From the NCBI GenBank assembly GCA_020053305.1, contig JAGVNJ010000077.1, positions 1 through 64,000 of the forward strand: a stretch of 64,000 nucleotides of DNA, read 5' to 3'. The notes under the pieces are model-generated. The model was given only the letters and a program-made list of their open reading frames with translations, ran no database searches and had not been told where the DNA came from. The position numbers were made by a program, and so were the translations under genes. Shown piece after piece: positions 1 to 9,130 of this stretch; position 1 is the first letter of the stretch; every line of letters begins with the position of its first letter. The DNA is from Candidatus Edwardsiibacteriota bacterium (lineage in GTDB: Bacteria > Edwardsbacteria > AC1 > EtOH8).

Positions 1-138
1 ACAGAAACGGCCCCATCATGTACGGAGTTATTTTAAGCATCCCAAAGCGTCCTATGCTGCATAACTCTTCACATATTTATTTGCCGGAGTAATATTATAC
101 CAATCGTCAGGAATGAATATCTACGTTGTGTTTCCATA

Positions 139-681
139 TCACTTACCTCCGGGATTGTTTATTTCAAAATTCCTGCCCCGCAAATAGGCCTCCATGATAT
201 AGCCGATTCCGATGAACACCGGCAGGGTGAACAGCGTCCTAAGCAGGGAAAACTTTAAACCCAGAAACCCGATCTCGAAGGTCAGCATCGGTATCTTTAA
301 TGTCGAGAAGGCCCCCAGATAGATGAAGATATTCTTGATGCTGCAACCCTTCTTCCACAATATGTAGGCCACCGGAAAGGCCCCGTAAAGCGGCCCGGCC
401 TGTAGCATGGCCAGCAGGATGATCCAAATGGTGCCCATCAGACCGGACTCAGCACCGATATGCCGTTCTATTTTTTCCTTCGGCGTCCAAACATCTATCA
501 GCCCGATCAGGACGAACATCAGCGGCAAAAAGGTGATCATCTCGGAGAAGAAGGCCCAAAAGTTCTTTCCCGCGCCCAGGCCGAAGGACCATCCGGTAAA
601 GCGGGATATCAATAAGGCCAGCCCGAACAGGACCACCAGCAGATATTCGCCCAGCCCTAATTTTTGGATTGTTTTTTTCAC
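139..681 (-). CDS. Permease, one half of a split transporter
   Basis: A 180-residue integral membrane protein with about five hydrophobic segments. It resembles one half of the DUF318/ArsP-type permeases (PF03773), which usually run to 300-430 residues. Its start overlaps the stop of the upstream gene (678-1148) by 4 bases as ATGA, so the two are translationally coupled and probably form one two-subunit transporter. The motif GPLYGAFPVAY near residues 97-107 lies at a membrane boundary, as expected for a substrate path. The CSC motif of the full-length permease at 6338-7636 is absent, so the substrate cannot be named. Existence of the gene is secure; family assignment is moderate. Confidence 0.75.
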   Translation of the reverse strand: MKKTIQKLGLGEYLLVVLFGLALLISRFTGWSFGLGAGKNFWAFFSEMITFLPLMFVLIGLIDVWTPKEKIERHIGAESGLMGTIWIILLAMLQAGPLYGAFPVAYILWKKGCSIKNIFIYLGAFSTLKIPMLTFEIGFLGLKFSLLRTLFTLPVFIGIGYIMEAYLRGRNFEINNPGGK

Positions 682-1148
682 ATGAATACCCTCATCAGCA
701 GGCCGATCAACAATGCTCCCGCCAGGCTTAGCCCGTTCCTCAGCAAGGCGGCCTTTCCCCCAAAATATTTAATCTCAATGGGGAGGGTTAGAATCCCCAC
801 CATCATCAAGGTGGTGATGAATACCGCAACTACCGCATAACCCACGCCGCTTTTCAGCAGCAGGGCAGCCAGAGGGAAGGCCACAAAGCCGGGGATCAGC
901 GCTATCGAGCCGATCACGGCGGCAATGGCGCAGCCGGCCATACCGGAGTTGGCCCCCAGCCATTTGACCAAGGTCTCCTTGGGGACCAGATAGAGCGCGA
1001 TGCTGACCAGAATCAGAACGTTGAGCAACATCGGCAATATGCCCAGGAACATCTTATAGCTCTTCTTAAGGCCTTCCAGAGTCTTTCTCCGGTCAGCCAA
1101 GGCTGATGCCAGAAGCGCAACAGCAGTTGCAATAATAAGAATCAACAT
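678..1148 (-). CDS. Permease, other half of a split transporter
   Basis: A 156-residue protein with about four membrane segments and an Asp/Arg/Lys stretch (ADRRKTLEGLKKSYK) near residues 18-32, typical of the link between the two halves of DUF318-type permeases. The segment SIALIPGFVAFPLAALL near residue 81 is Pro-rich within a helix, as in this family. It is the first gene of a two-gene unit with 139-681. No promoter or regulator is evident in the 109 bases before the next gene. The split could be ancestral, since the full-length family has an internal duplication, rather than decay. Confidence 0.72.
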   Translation of the reverse strand: MLILIIATAVALLASALADRRKTLEGLKKSYKMFLGILPMLLNVLILVSIALYLVPKETLVKWLGANSGMAGCAIAAVIGSIALIPGFVAFPLAALLLKSGVGYAVVAVFITTLMMVGILTLPIEIKYFGGKAALLRNGLSLAGALLIGLLMRVFM

Positions 1149-1257
1149 AAATTGTTAAATAATTGGGACTGTTCCACAGAATTGCCCATGCGACTGTGCT
1201 TGGCAACTAAAAGCATTCCGTGGGGTGAAACTCGCCGGGGTCATTGGGTGAAAAACT

Positions 1258-2532
1258 CTAAAAATAAAACCTGGCCCAAAACTCCGCCTTGCTTTCATAC
1301 TGCTTGCTGCCATACTCGGTGCTTATTCCTCCGGCAAAAACAGCGGGCCAAAACACGAATTCCAGATTGGTTATCGGTTTATAGCTGAACGGCAGACCGG
1401 CTGAATAGCTGTGATCTTCAAGATTATAAAGCAACTGAACGGCGGGCGTAAAGTACAACCAGTTAAACGGCTCCTGCCATGATACTTTAAGGTATAAATA
1501 CTCCCGCATCAGGTTTGGATTGCTGAAATACGTTTTACTGGTATTCAGGGCACCGGAGACGGCAATATTGTTTCCCGCGGCAACAGCGTTTGCCAAAAAG
1601 TCATGGTACTCTTCAAATTCAGCTTTGCTTAACCCGGCCCCATTCCGGTAGTATTCCCCGATAGTGGTTATGTTCCAGCTATTCAGCCATCGGAACCCGA
1701 AAAGGGAAGATGAACCGCCAACGTTTTCTGTCTGCAGGCTGTCGTTCAGGATAAAATATCTTGGCTGGCTGATGAAACGGCTGTACTCGCCGTGGATCTC
1801 CAGGCTGGGAATAACATTCCGGGAAAAATCAATACCGTATTTTTTGGGATTTCTCCGGCTGTAATATCCCATCAGATCTATATCTGTGTTCCACCAAAGC
1901 AAATAAATCTTTCCGGCGATATCGGTATTTTCCGCTTCCGCTACTTTGCCGTTGATGGTGTTCTCTGAAGGCGACAGTATCAGATCAATTGAAATATTAT
2001 TAAGCGCCTTTCCGGTAAAACTTTTGGTATATTGGTAATTCATGGACAAGAGGCCCGATTGCGACTGATCGGGGTTCTCCGGGTCCTTTTTGGGGTTGAC
2101 ATACCCCACCGGATTGAAGGCGTAGCCTTTGCCCCAATTGAACATCTTTTGCCCCAGCAGCAGAAAAGAATTGTCTGATATGCTTACATTTCCATACAGC
2201 TCATACAGGTCAAAGTCCGCCTGGCTGGAGCCATAATACATCGAATAGGTCTTTAAATGAACCCCGACATTTCCGGTCTGGTAGTCCCCGTTCAAATAAA
2301 AGTCGGCCCGGTACGATGACAGGACATCGGACAAAGGCCGGTTGTAATACTGCAGGGCATACAGGGCTGAACTGTTTCTGCTTTTTATCAGGGAATGCCT
2401 GGCATCAAGGTTGCCGCTTAACTCCAGGGTCTCTTTTTGAGTCTCCGCCGGAGGTATCTCAAAAGCAGGCTCTTCGGCCCGGGCAACCGCGCCGAAGAGC
2501 AACAAGCAGAATAACCCCGTCAAAACCCTCAT
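1258..2532 (-). CDS. Outer-membrane beta-barrel protein of the PadR export operon
   Basis: A 424-residue protein with a signal peptide (MRVLTGLFCLLLFGAVARA) and a body of alternating aromatic strands ending in an aromatic residue (WARFYF), the usual barrel-assembly signal. No enzymatic motif is visible. It is the last gene of an operon with a LolA-like protein, an FtsX-type permease and an ABC ATPase, and its start overlaps the LolA-like stop by 4 bases. The context suggests it is the outer-membrane exit or final acceptor of a lipid or hydrophobic-molecule export route. That role is inferred from order alone. Confidence 0.75.
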   Translation of the reverse strand: MRVLTGLFCLLLFGAVARAEEPAFEIPPAETQKETLELSGNLDARHSLIKSRNSSALYALQYYNRPLSDVLSSYRADFYLNGDYQTGNVGVHLKTYSMYYGSSQADFDLYELYGNVSISDNSFLLLGQKMFNWGKGYAFNPVGYVNPKKDPENPDQSQSGLLSMNYQYTKSFTGKALNNISIDLILSPSENTINGKVAEAENTDIAGKIYLLWWNTDIDLMGYYSRRNPKKYGIDFSRNVIPSLEIHGEYSRFISQPRYFILNDSLQTENVGGSSSLFGFRWLNSWNITTIGEYYRNGAGLSKAEFEEYHDFLANAVAAGNNIAVSGALNTSKTYFSNPNLMREYLYLKVSWQEPFNWLYFTPAVQLLYNLEDHSYSAGLPFSYKPITNLEFVFWPAVFAGGISTEYGSKQYESKAEFWARFYF

Positions 2533-3263
2533 TTTCTTAATCCCTCAAGTCGGGACATATAGTTTATGGTAAACACCTCTTCCTTGAAGGTCCTTGGTTT
2601 CACCTGGGAATAGATCATGGTTGAAAGGTAGCCCTTGTACAGCGGGCTGTATGTTTCTATGACCGACGGCCGCACCACCCCCTGGCCAAAGTCCTTCAGC
2701 TCCTTAAACTCCAGGGTTTTTATCAGCATTCCGCTGGCGGAATAGCACTCCACTTTTTTCAATGTCTCGTCCTTGGCGGCCCACATCTTGAGCTTGTCAT
2801 AGGCCACGGTTTTGTTCTTGGCTTTTAGCGTCAGGATATATTCCGATTCCGATTCCTCCGTCTTTTCGACATCGTATTCCGCGTTGTAATCAACCTGCAT
2901 GATATCGGCGTTGTTGAACACCCCTCCGGTGATGGATTGCAGGCTGGTTATGCGTATCGGCTTGCCCACGTTGGGTATATACAGCCACATGTTTTCGCCC
3001 AGCCGCAGGGTGGTCCGGCCCTTTTCGCTGGCCGGGGAAAGGTACAGCATGGCCACCTTGTCCTTTCCCTTCTTTGCGGTATAAAATACAAACTCCTTTT
3101 TCCGTCCGTTGGGCTCTGCGTTGATCAGCTTCCGGTACGACTCGTAGCTTTCCGGCATCAGCTTTTCGTCGATCCTTTTCAGCAGCTGGTTGCCGTCTTG
3201 GGCCAGGGCCGGGCCTAAAGCGGAGGCCAACCACAGCGGCAACAATAATAGCATTCTTTTCAT
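2529..3263 (-). CDS. LolA-like outer-membrane lipoprotein-sorting protein
   Basis: A periplasmic protein of about 244 residues with a signal peptide (MKRMLLLLPLWLASALGPALA). The mature part carries the LolA-like fold sequence of COG2834/PF17131: a conserved block around ENMWLYIPNVGKPIRI and late strands ending in the YMSRL region. The family carries lipids or lipoproteins across the periplasm, often next to LolCDE/MacB-type transporters, as here. The start at 3263 is chosen over the in-frame ATG at 3287 because the signal peptide begins there and an AAGGAAT ribosome site precedes it. It sits 16 bases after the permease gene. Confidence 0.85.
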   Translation of the reverse strand: MKRMLLLLPLWLASALGPALAQDGNQLLKRIDEKLMPESYESYRKLINAEPNGRKKEFVFYTAKKGKDKVAMLYLSPASEKGRTTLRLGENMWLYIPNVGKPIRITSLQSITGGVFNNADIMQVDYNAEYDVEKTEESESEYILTLKAKNKTVAYDKLKMWAAKDETLKKVECYSASGMLIKTLEFKELKDFGQGVVRPSVIETYSPLYKGYLSTMIYSQVKPRTFKEEVFTINYMSRLEGLRK

Positions 3264-3279
3264 CGGAATTCCTTTCTGA

Positions 3280-4530
3280 TTATACATGCCTTAACGCCTC
3301 CACCGGCTCCATTTTTGACGCCTTGAGCGCCGGCTGCAGGCTGGCCAAGGCAGAAATGACGACCACTATGATCAGGGATAAAATTATTTCCGCCGTGGGT
3401 ATCTGCGGGGACAGGGAAAGCTTCATCATCCCGAAAACGAAGTTCAACTTCGCCGCCGCCACGATCATCAGAAGCCCCGTTCCAAAAATGATCCCGGCCA
3501 GGGCGCTGAAAAAGCCAAGCAGGAGGCCTTCGGTCAGGAATAGCGCCAGGATCTTAGAGGGCGGCGTCCCGATGGAAGCGATGGTGCCGATTTCTCCGAT
3601 CCGCTCATAAACGGACATCATCATGACATTGAGGATGCTTATCAAAACGATGGACACCAGCACCAACCTGACCACCATGATCAGCAGGGTCACAATTTTT
3701 ACAATGCTGGAAAAGGGCGATAACTCCTCCCAGGAATGAACCTCAAATGCCGGTTTGCCCGAGTTCTCCCCTGGGATTTGGGCCAATTCGCCCTTAAGCC
3801 GTGAATATACCTTCTTTAGCTTGTCAAAATCATTCAGCTTTACGGCTATTTCGGTGATCTCCCCGTTCTCGATCCTTAAAAGGGAAACCGCATCATCAAT
3901 GTGAATGTAACCGTCCTTGCCCTGCGGACCAAGTATATTTTCCGAAATACCGGAGATTTTAAAGGTTACTCCGTTTACCGAACCGTCCTTGTTGGTGGCC
4001 ACCAATACGGCATCGTCCCCGATTTTAAGGTTCATACCCGCGGCGATATTGGCGGGAATGACAATCGACCCCGGCTGGACGAAGGTTTTGGGGTCGGAAT
4101 TCCCCTCTTTTATCCTTTCCGTCAGGGCCGGACAGGTGTTGCTTTCTTTCTCGGGATAAACTGCGGTTAACCGCATGCTGGTGGTCTGGACAAAATTGCT
4201 GATCATCGCCCCGAACCTGATCCTTTCCGAATAGACTTTCACTTCGGGGTTGGCGTCCAGCAGCGATTTTATCTTGTTCAAGCCCTGCTCCGGGATGACA
4301 ATATCCAGCGGCAGATTATCCATCGAACCGACATACCCTTTCTTGTGGATCTGGATGTCGCCCAGGTTGGAATTGGTGATGGTGCCTATGACTTCGTCTT
4401 TGAACGAGGCTCCTATCCCTCCGAAGATTATCACCAGGGCCACGCCCACCGCTATCAGCGACGAGGTCAGCAGCGTCCGGCGGGTGTATCTTAACAGATT
4501 GCGCCAGGAGATCTTTATAATGTTCTTCAT
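3280..4530 (-). CDS. ABC transporter permease, FtsX/LolC/MacB type
   Basis: A 416-residue inner-membrane protein with one N-terminal membrane helix (residues ~16-38), a large periplasmic domain (~45-265) matching the MacB-like core, and three C-terminal helices of the FtsX domain (~275-405). It ends SKMEPVEALRHV, the usual end of this family. Such permeases transmit ATPase motion to the periplasm and extract or push lipoproteins, lipids, peptides or drugs rather than carrying solutes through a channel. Its start overlaps the ATPase stop by 4 bases. With the LolA-like and barrel partners it probably exports a lipophilic substrate. Confidence 0.9.
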   Translation of the reverse strand: MKNIIKISWRNLLRYTRRTLLTSSLIAVGVALVIIFGGIGASFKDEVIGTITNSNLGDIQIHKKGYVGSMDNLPLDIVIPEQGLNKIKSLLDANPEVKVYSERIRFGAMISNFVQTTSMRLTAVYPEKESNTCPALTERIKEGNSDPKTFVQPGSIVIPANIAAGMNLKIGDDAVLVATNKDGSVNGVTFKISGISENILGPQGKDGYIHIDDAVSLLRIENGEITEIAVKLNDFDKLKKVYSRLKGELAQIPGENSGKPAFEVHSWEELSPFSSIVKIVTLLIMVVRLVLVSIVLISILNVMMMSVYERIGEIGTIASIGTPPSKILALFLTEGLLLGFFSALAGIIFGTGLLMIVAAAKLNFVFGMMKLSLSPQIPTAEIILSLIIVVVISALASLQPALKASKMEPVEALRHV

Positions 4531-5237
4531 TTTACGCCTCCCCCGGCGGTTCCGTTTGCCTGGACTTTGGTTATCAATCCGTCCTCCATGGTGTAGACGA
4601 TCTCGGCCTCGCCTACTATTTTCTGGTCATGGGTGGCAAAGATGAAGGAGGTATTGAATTCTTTCTTCATCTGGTGCATCAGCCCGATTACCTTATAGGC
4701 CGTGTCATGGTCAAGGTTGGCCGTGGGTTCGTCCGCCAAAACCAGTTTGGGATCCATGACCAAAGCCCGGGCAATGGCCACCCGCTGCTTCTGGCCCCCG
4801 GAAAGCTGGGAGGGGTATTTATTCCTCTGGTCGGCCATCCCGACCCGGTCCAGCATGTCATCAATCCTTTGTTTCCGCGATTTCAGGGCTATGTCCTGGA
4901 CCATGATCAAGGGATATTCCACGTTTTCATAGACCGTTAAAACCGGAATCAGGTTGAAGTTCTGAAAAATAAACCCGATGTTATCGCCCCGGAATTTTGC
5001 CGAAGTCTTCCGGTCCATCCGGTTGACCTCCACCCCGGCCACGGTGACGGTTCCCTCGGTCGGTTTGTCAAGGCAGCCGACCAGATTCAACAGGGTGGTT
5101 TTCCCGCTGCCGGACGGCCCCACAAAAGAGATGAATTTGCCCTTTTCCACCGTCAGATTTATCCCCTTAAGGGCCTGTACCGTAACATCTCCGGCCAGGT
5201 AATCCTTCCTGACATTAGCAAGCGAAAGTAAGCTCAT
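4527..5237 (-). CDS. ABC transporter ATP-binding protein, LolD/MacB type
   Basis: A 236-residue cytoplasmic ATPase with all motifs present: Walker [10 protein letters not shown] (~residues 40-48), signature [15 protein letters not shown] (~144-158), Walker [13 protein letters not shown] (~164-175) and the H-loop in ATHDQ. The length is normal for the LolD/MacB (MJ0796-like) group. It follows the PadR regulator gene after 49 bases and overlaps its permease by 4 bases. It powers the transporter formed with 3280-4530. Confidence 0.95.
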   Translation of the reverse strand: MSLLSLANVRKDYLAGDVTVQALKGINLTVEKGKFISFVGPSGSGKTTLLNLVGCLDKPTEGTVTVAGVEVNRMDRKTSAKFRGDNIGFIFQNFNLIPVLTVYENVEYPLIMVQDIALKSRKQRIDDMLDRVGMADQRNKYPSQLSGGQKQRVAIARALVMDPKLVLADEPTANLDHDTAYKVIGLMHQMKKEFNTSFIFATHDQKIVGEAEIVYTMEDGLITKVQANGTAGGGVK

Positions 5238-5286
5238 TTCATTGTCCCTCCTTTAATTTTAGCCGTAATCTCTAATGGCTTCCGGT

Positions 5287-5679
5287 TTATTTGTCGTCAA
5301 ACATTTTCAGTAATTGTTCCAATTTCATCTTACGTTCGGCAATCACTGCTTTCCAGGCTTTAAGGGATTTCTGCCCGGCTGCGGTAATGCGGTAACAACG
5401 GCGGGCAGGGCCTGAATTTTTAGTATCCCAGACAGACCGGACCAGTTTGTTTGATTCCAACTTTCTTAGCGTCCGATAAACGGCAGCTGGGTCGGCCGGA
5501 CCGTCAAACAGCCCCGACTCCCCCAGCCTCTGCATCAGTTCATAACCATACCCCGGCTTTTCCTTAAGCAATAGCAGCAGGCTTGGCACAACGAACCGGG
5601 GGGTCCGGCGGCTATGGCAGTCGCATCCAACCGGAGCTTTTACGGGACGGCGTTCGGCATCAGAGTTATCAGCGGTCAT
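5287..5679 (-). CDS. PadR family transcriptional regulator
   Basis: A 130-residue protein with the PadR winged helix (FVVPSLLLLLKEKPGYGYELMQRL, then the recognition region PAAVYRTLRKLESNKLV) and a short C-terminal helix for dimerisation. The N-terminus carries a Cys pair (CDCH, ~residues 19-22) that could bind metal or sense redox state; that is inference. It is first in the operon and has its own consensus promoter with an inverted repeat just downstream of the -10, so it probably represses itself and the export genes until a ligand binds. An AGGAG ribosome site lies about 5 bases before the ATG at 5679. Confidence 0.9.
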   Translation of the reverse strand: MTADNSDAERRPVKAPVGCDCHSRRTPRFVVPSLLLLLKEKPGYGYELMQRLGESGLFDGPADPAAVYRTLRKLESNKLVRSVWDTKNSGPARRCYRITAAGQKSLKAWKAVIAERKMKLEQLLKMFDDK

Positions 5680-5692
5680 CCATCTCCTTATT

Positions 5693-5741
5693 TATATGTA
5701 TTAGACATATATATGATACAAAAGGTTTAAACAAAAGTCAA
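5693..5741 (-). promoter_or_regulatory. padR promoter and PadR-type operator
   Basis: On the minus strand TTGACT (5741-5736) is followed after exactly 17 bases by TATCAT (5718-5713), a near-consensus sigma70 promoter. Immediately downstream is a perfect inverted repeat with arms TATATGT and ACATATA and a 5-base spacer (5693-5711). ATGT/ACAT half-sites are the usual PadR recognition core. The position overlaps the expected start of transcription, so binding would block the promoter. Confidence 0.7.
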
Positions 5742-5849
5742 GGGGTTGAGAGCAATTGATGAAACCTCCATGGGCCAAGCAGTCCCTGAAACAAAAAGAG
5801 ACCGCCGATAGTCGTTGACAGCGAGACGGCCTCCTGTTATAAACCGCGG

Positions 5850-6254
5850 TTAGGCCACAATTCGACTTTCTGTTTTCACGGCCATCTGCGGATCCAAACT
5901 GTTCAGCACCGAGCAATATTTTTCCTTTACCAGAAGCAGGACTCCATCCAGAACCTCCAGGGAAACATTGGCCTGCACCTCGAAAGTCAGGGTGATGCTT
6001 TTAAATTTTTTGGGGTGTTCCGCAGCCCGTTCCCCATCGGCCAGCACCCGGAGTTTGGTGACCGCTATCCGCTTTTTAACCAGCACCTCCAGCAGATGAT
6101 TGCTCATACAGGCAGCGGCGGCCGCCAGCAGCAATTTGGTGGGAGAAAACCCGGCCGGAATTTTTTCCCGCCGGGATTCCACAATTATGCCGTGGCCCTC
6201 TTCATCCTGGGCCAGGTATTGCATGTCTTTGGTCCAATCAATTACCACCTGCAT
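5850..6254 (-). CDS. OsmC family protein
   Basis: A protein of about 134 residues with the OsmC/Ohr fold sequence and both conserved cysteines (AACMSNHLLEVL and EKYCSVLNSL). In active members these form the thiol pair that reduces organic hydroperoxides. The start at 6254 is chosen because an AAAGGA ribosome site lies 5 bases upstream; the longer frame to 6314 adds a non-conserved tail. It is the last gene of the arsenic/redox operon, 83 bases after the permease. A hydroperoxide or thiol-related protective role fits its neighbours. Confidence 0.88.
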   Translation of the reverse strand: MQVVIDWTKDMQYLAQDEEGHGIIVESRREKIPAGFSPTKLLLAAAAACMSNHLLEVLVKKRIAVTKLRVLADGERAAEHPKKFKSITLTFEVQANVSLEVLDGVLLLVKEKYCSVLNSLDPQMAVKTESRIVA

Positions 6255-6337
6255 GTTGGTCCTTTCGGATACAAAAATATGTTGAGGATATGCAGCGCCG
6301 GCGTTAACGGGCAAGAACTGTTTTTCAAATAACGTTG

Positions 6338-7636
6338 TTAAAACAACCAGCCATAAATCATTCCGGTAAAGGTAGCCATTATTACCACCAGGGAAATATA
6401 TACCATCGTCTTCTTTGTGCCCAGAACTGTGCGGATCACCAGCATGCTGGGTAGCGACAAGGCCGGGCCGGCCAACAGCAATGCCAGGGCCGGGCCTTTG
6501 CCCATTCCCGAGCCCAACAGACCCTGAAGGATGGGAACCTCGGTCAGTGTGGCAAAGTACATAAAGGCCCCGACGATGGAGGCAAAGAAGTTCGCCCCCA
6601 GGGAATTGCCTCCCACCAATTTAGCCACCCAGGCCGAGGGAATGATGCCCTCATATCCCGGCCGGCCCAGAAAGAACCCGGAGGCCAGCACCCCGAACAG
6701 CAGCAGCGGAAATATCTGTTTGGCATAACCCCAGGCCGACTCGAACCAGGTTCCGGCCTCGCCCTTGTCGGTGGCGGTAATTACCGAAAGCCCGATGACC
6801 GCAGCGCCGAAGGGAATAAGCGGTTCGTGGGAAAAGATGATGGAAAGAACTGCCACTACCGCTCCGGTAATAGTTATCTTCCACCAGGCGATGTCAAACC
6901 ACTTGTACAACACCCAGCCGAATATTATGGCCGAGGTGCTTGTTAATATCCACTTAATGGAATACATGGCCTGCCAAAACCCGCCGGCGCCTTGGGGTTT
7001 GCCCCAGTTGCTGAAGATCAATATGGCTACCATCAGCCCGAAATATACCACGTTCTTCCAAAGCCGCCGTTTGGTTTCGGCTACGGGCATCTCTACCATG
7101 TTCTGGGTCCGCTTGGCCTCGTCCTTGCGGAAGATGAAATGCATCAACAGGCCGATCACCACGCTGAAGACTACCGCCCCCACCGCCCGGGCGATGCCCA
7201 TCTCCGGCCCCAGCACCTTGGCGGTCAGAATGACGGCCAGCACATTGATGGCCGGGCCGGAGTACAAAAAGGCGGTGGCCGGACCAAGCCCCGCGCCGGT
7301 GTTGTATATCCCGGCGAACAGCGGCAGCACCGTGCAGGAGCAGACCGCCAGAATGGTGCCCGACACCGAAGCCACGCCGTAAGCCAGCGCCTGGTTGGCC
7401 TTGTGCCCCAGGTAGCGCAAAACCGATTCCTGGCTGACGAACACCGTGATGGCTCCGGCGATGAAGAAGGCCGGGATCAGGCACAACAGCACATGCTCCC
7501 GGGCATACCACTTGGTCAATTGCAGCCCCTCAACAATGGCGTTATCGAACCTGGGCCAGCCCACCGGCAGATAGAAGAAGGCCAGAAAGCCTCCCACCAT
7601 CCATAGCAGGTATTTGTATTCTTTTTTCCAATCCAC
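6338..7636 (-). CDS. ArsP/DUF318-type permease with CSC motif
   Basis: A 432-residue membrane protein with two homologous permease halves. The motif AVCSCTVLPLF (Cys99 and Cys101) and the later ALALLLAGPALSLPSML are hallmarks of PF03773 permeases. Some members export trivalent organoarsenicals (ArsP); others occur with thioredoxin-like proteins and have unknown substrates. It lies in one operon with ACR3, a CcdA-like protein and a CPKC redox protein. The Cys pair in a membrane helix could bind a soft metal or metalloid or exchange thiols with those partners, which is inference. The gap to the CcdA-like gene is 19 bases. Confidence 0.88.
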   Translation of the reverse strand: MDWKKEYKYLLWMVGGFLAFFYLPVGWPRFDNAIVEGLQLTKWYAREHVLLCLIPAFFIAGAITVFVSQESVLRYLGHKANQALAYGVASVSGTILAVCSCTVLPLFAGIYNTGAGLGPATAFLYSGPAINVLAVILTAKVLGPEMGIARAVGAVVFSVVIGLLMHFIFRKDEAKRTQNMVEMPVAETKRRLWKNVVYFGLMVAILIFSNWGKPQGAGGFWQAMYSIKWILTSTSAIIFGWVLYKWFDIAWWKITITGAVVAVLSIIFSHEPLIPFGAAVIGLSVITATDKGEAGTWFESAWGYAKQIFPLLLFGVLASGFFLGRPGYEGIIPSAWVAKLVGGNSLGANFFASIVGAFMYFATLTEVPILQGLLGSGMGKGPALALLLAGPALSLPSMLVIRTVLGTKKTMVYISLVVIMATFTGMIYGWLF

Positions 7637-7655
7637 GATGTAATTTCCCCTCTCT

Positions 7656-8357
7656 TTATCTGGCCGTAACTATCATATAAACCCCGCCCAGGATCACCAG
7701 TACTCCACAGATGATTTTGACGATGATCGTGCCTTTGGATCTCTCGCTCCAATTCAGGTAATGCTGGATGACCTCGGTGAAGGTCCCCGCCAGCACCAGC
7801 ACCGAGCAGTGTCCGATCCCGTAGGCCAGCAGCAGCCCGGCCCCGTAAATGGGATTGGTGGAAGCGGTGCGGAAGGCCACCGCCAGCATCGGGGCCATAT
7901 AGGCAAAGGTGCAGGGGCCCAAAGCTATTCCGAAGATCAGGCCCAGGACAAATGCGGCCAGCAAACCTTTTCTTTTGTACCCCGAGGCATTGGCCCCGGC
8001 CCAGGGCATGGGGATCAGGCCTATCAGGTGCAGTCCCACCAAAAAGAATATGACGGCCACAAAATAATTGCCCCACCGTCCGATGTCGCCCAACATCCGC
8101 CCCAGGGCCGCGGTTATTGCGCCGATGACCGCGATGGTGATCAGTATCCCCAGCCCGAAAAGCAATGAGATGCTGAAGGCCCGCTTGGTGGAGATCCGGC
8201 CCTGCTCGTCTACAAAGCCCACGATCAGCGGGATCGAGGCCAGATGGCAGGGGCTGAGAATTATGCTGAGGATGCCCCACAGGAACGAGGCGATCAGGGC
8301 GATGGCGGGAGCGCCCTCCACCGCATGAGACAGTTTTATGAAGACTGTTTCTATCAT
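7656..8357 (-). CDS. CcdA/DsbD-type membrane thiol transporter
   Basis: A protein of about 233 residues with six membrane helices and one reactive Cys in each half: SPCHLA (Cys37) and GPCTFAYMAP (Cys149), as in CcdA and the DsbD membrane domain. The family moves electrons from cytoplasmic thioredoxin to periplasmic thiol proteins. The start at 8357 overlaps the upstream thioredoxin stop by 4 bases (ATGA); the open frame extending to 8603 overlaps that gene and is not used. The exported thioredoxin encoded just upstream is the obvious periplasmic electron acceptor. Confidence 0.9.
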   Translation of the reverse strand: MIETVFIKLSHAVEGAPAIALIASFLWGILSIILSPCHLASIPLIVGFVDEQGRISTKRAFSISLLFGLGILITIAVIGAITAALGRMLGDIGRWGNYFVAVIFFLVGLHLIGLIPMPWAGANASGYKRKGLLAAFVLGLIFGIALGPCTFAYMAPMLAVAFRTASTNPIYGAGLLLAYGIGHCSVLVLAGTFTEVIQHYLNWSERSKGTIIVKIICGVLVILGGVYMIVTAR

Positions 8358-8836
8358 TTCTTGAATTCGTGCCCCAGTTCTTTCCACTTGGCCAGAATGT
8401 CTTCCCGGGAATAAAAACCCTCGTGCCGGAAAAGTTCCTTGCCTTCCGGGCTGTAGAATATCTGGGTGGGTATCACCCGGATCTTGTATTTGCTGCCTTC
8501 GTCGGCGTTCTGCCAGACGTCTATGAACACCACTTCCAGTTTTCCGGCAAAATCCTTTTTCATTTCGTCCAGGATGGGGGCCATCATCTTGCAGGGGATG
8601 CATTTTCTCGCGCCCAGGTCCACCATCCGGGGAAGCTTGACCGCTATGGGTTTCAGGCTGTCGGCCTTGACAATCGTTTTCTTTTTAACCTTGGTCTTCG
8701 TTTTGCTTTTTGTTGCGGCTTTGGCGGCGATGGAATCTTTTTTAACTGTGGTTGTTTTGACTTCCTGTGCCCCTAAGTGCATAGTCAGAAACAAGAACAC
8801 CGTGGCCGTCAGAAGTGTCAAATGGTTTATTCTCAT
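8354..8836 (-). CDS. Exported thioredoxin-fold protein
   Basis: About 160 residues: an N-terminal signal/membrane segment (~1-22), a Lys/Thr-rich linker (~28-58, many KTK repeats), then a thioredoxin domain with CIPC at residues 79-82 and the strand VVFIDVWQN. It should act in the periplasm, reduced by the CcdA-like protein encoded next to it. The start at 8836 is supported by an AGAGGA ribosome site and by the signal sequence; the longer frame to 9079 is non-coding. The polybasic linker is unusual and could hold it near a membrane surface. Confidence 0.88.
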   Translation of the reverse strand: MRINHLTLLTATVFLFLTMHLGAQEVKTTTVKKDSIAAKAATKSKTKTKVKKKTIVKADSLKPIAVKLPRMVDLGARKCIPCKMMAPILDEMKKDFAGKLEVVFIDVWQNADEGSKYKIRVIPTQIFYSPEGKELFRHEGFYSREDILAKWKELGHEFKK

Positions 8837-8883
8837 TATATCCTCTTTTTTATTGCCCTTTATGTTCTTTGCGTCTTTGCGGT

Positions 8884-9114
8884 TCATGAGATCAGTTTCT
8901 TGATCTGCTCCGGCGAAAGCAGGTGTCCGGTGGACTTGACTACGCCGTCTACGGCCAGGGCCGGGGTCATCATCACCCCAAAGGCCATGATATCTTTGAT
9001 CTCCGTGACCTTGACTACCTCCGCTTCGATGCCCAATTCTTTGACTGCCTTCTCGGCGTTGGCGGTCAGGGTTTTGCACTTGGGGCAGCCGGTGCCCAAA
9101 ATCTGGATCTTCAT
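8884..9114 (-). CDS. Small thioredoxin-like redox protein (CPKC)
   Basis: A 76-residue protein starting MKIQILGTGCPKCKTL, with active-site cysteines at 10 and 13 and the cis-proline strand MMTPALAVDG. It matches the small redox-active disulfide protein family (MTH895-like, TIGR00412). These are typically cytoplasmic and encoded beside PF03773 permeases and arsenic genes, as here. It may reduce or load the permease or a regulator; the partner is inferred from position. The 47-base gap before the next gene holds a common intergenic phrase repeat (about 8862-8887). Confidence 0.9.
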   Translation of the reverse strand: MKIQILGTGCPKCKTLTANAEKAVKELGIEAEVVKVTEIKDIMAFGVMMTPALAVDGVVKSTGHLLSPEQIKKLIS

Positions 9115-9130
9115 TTTTTAGTCCTTTTGT

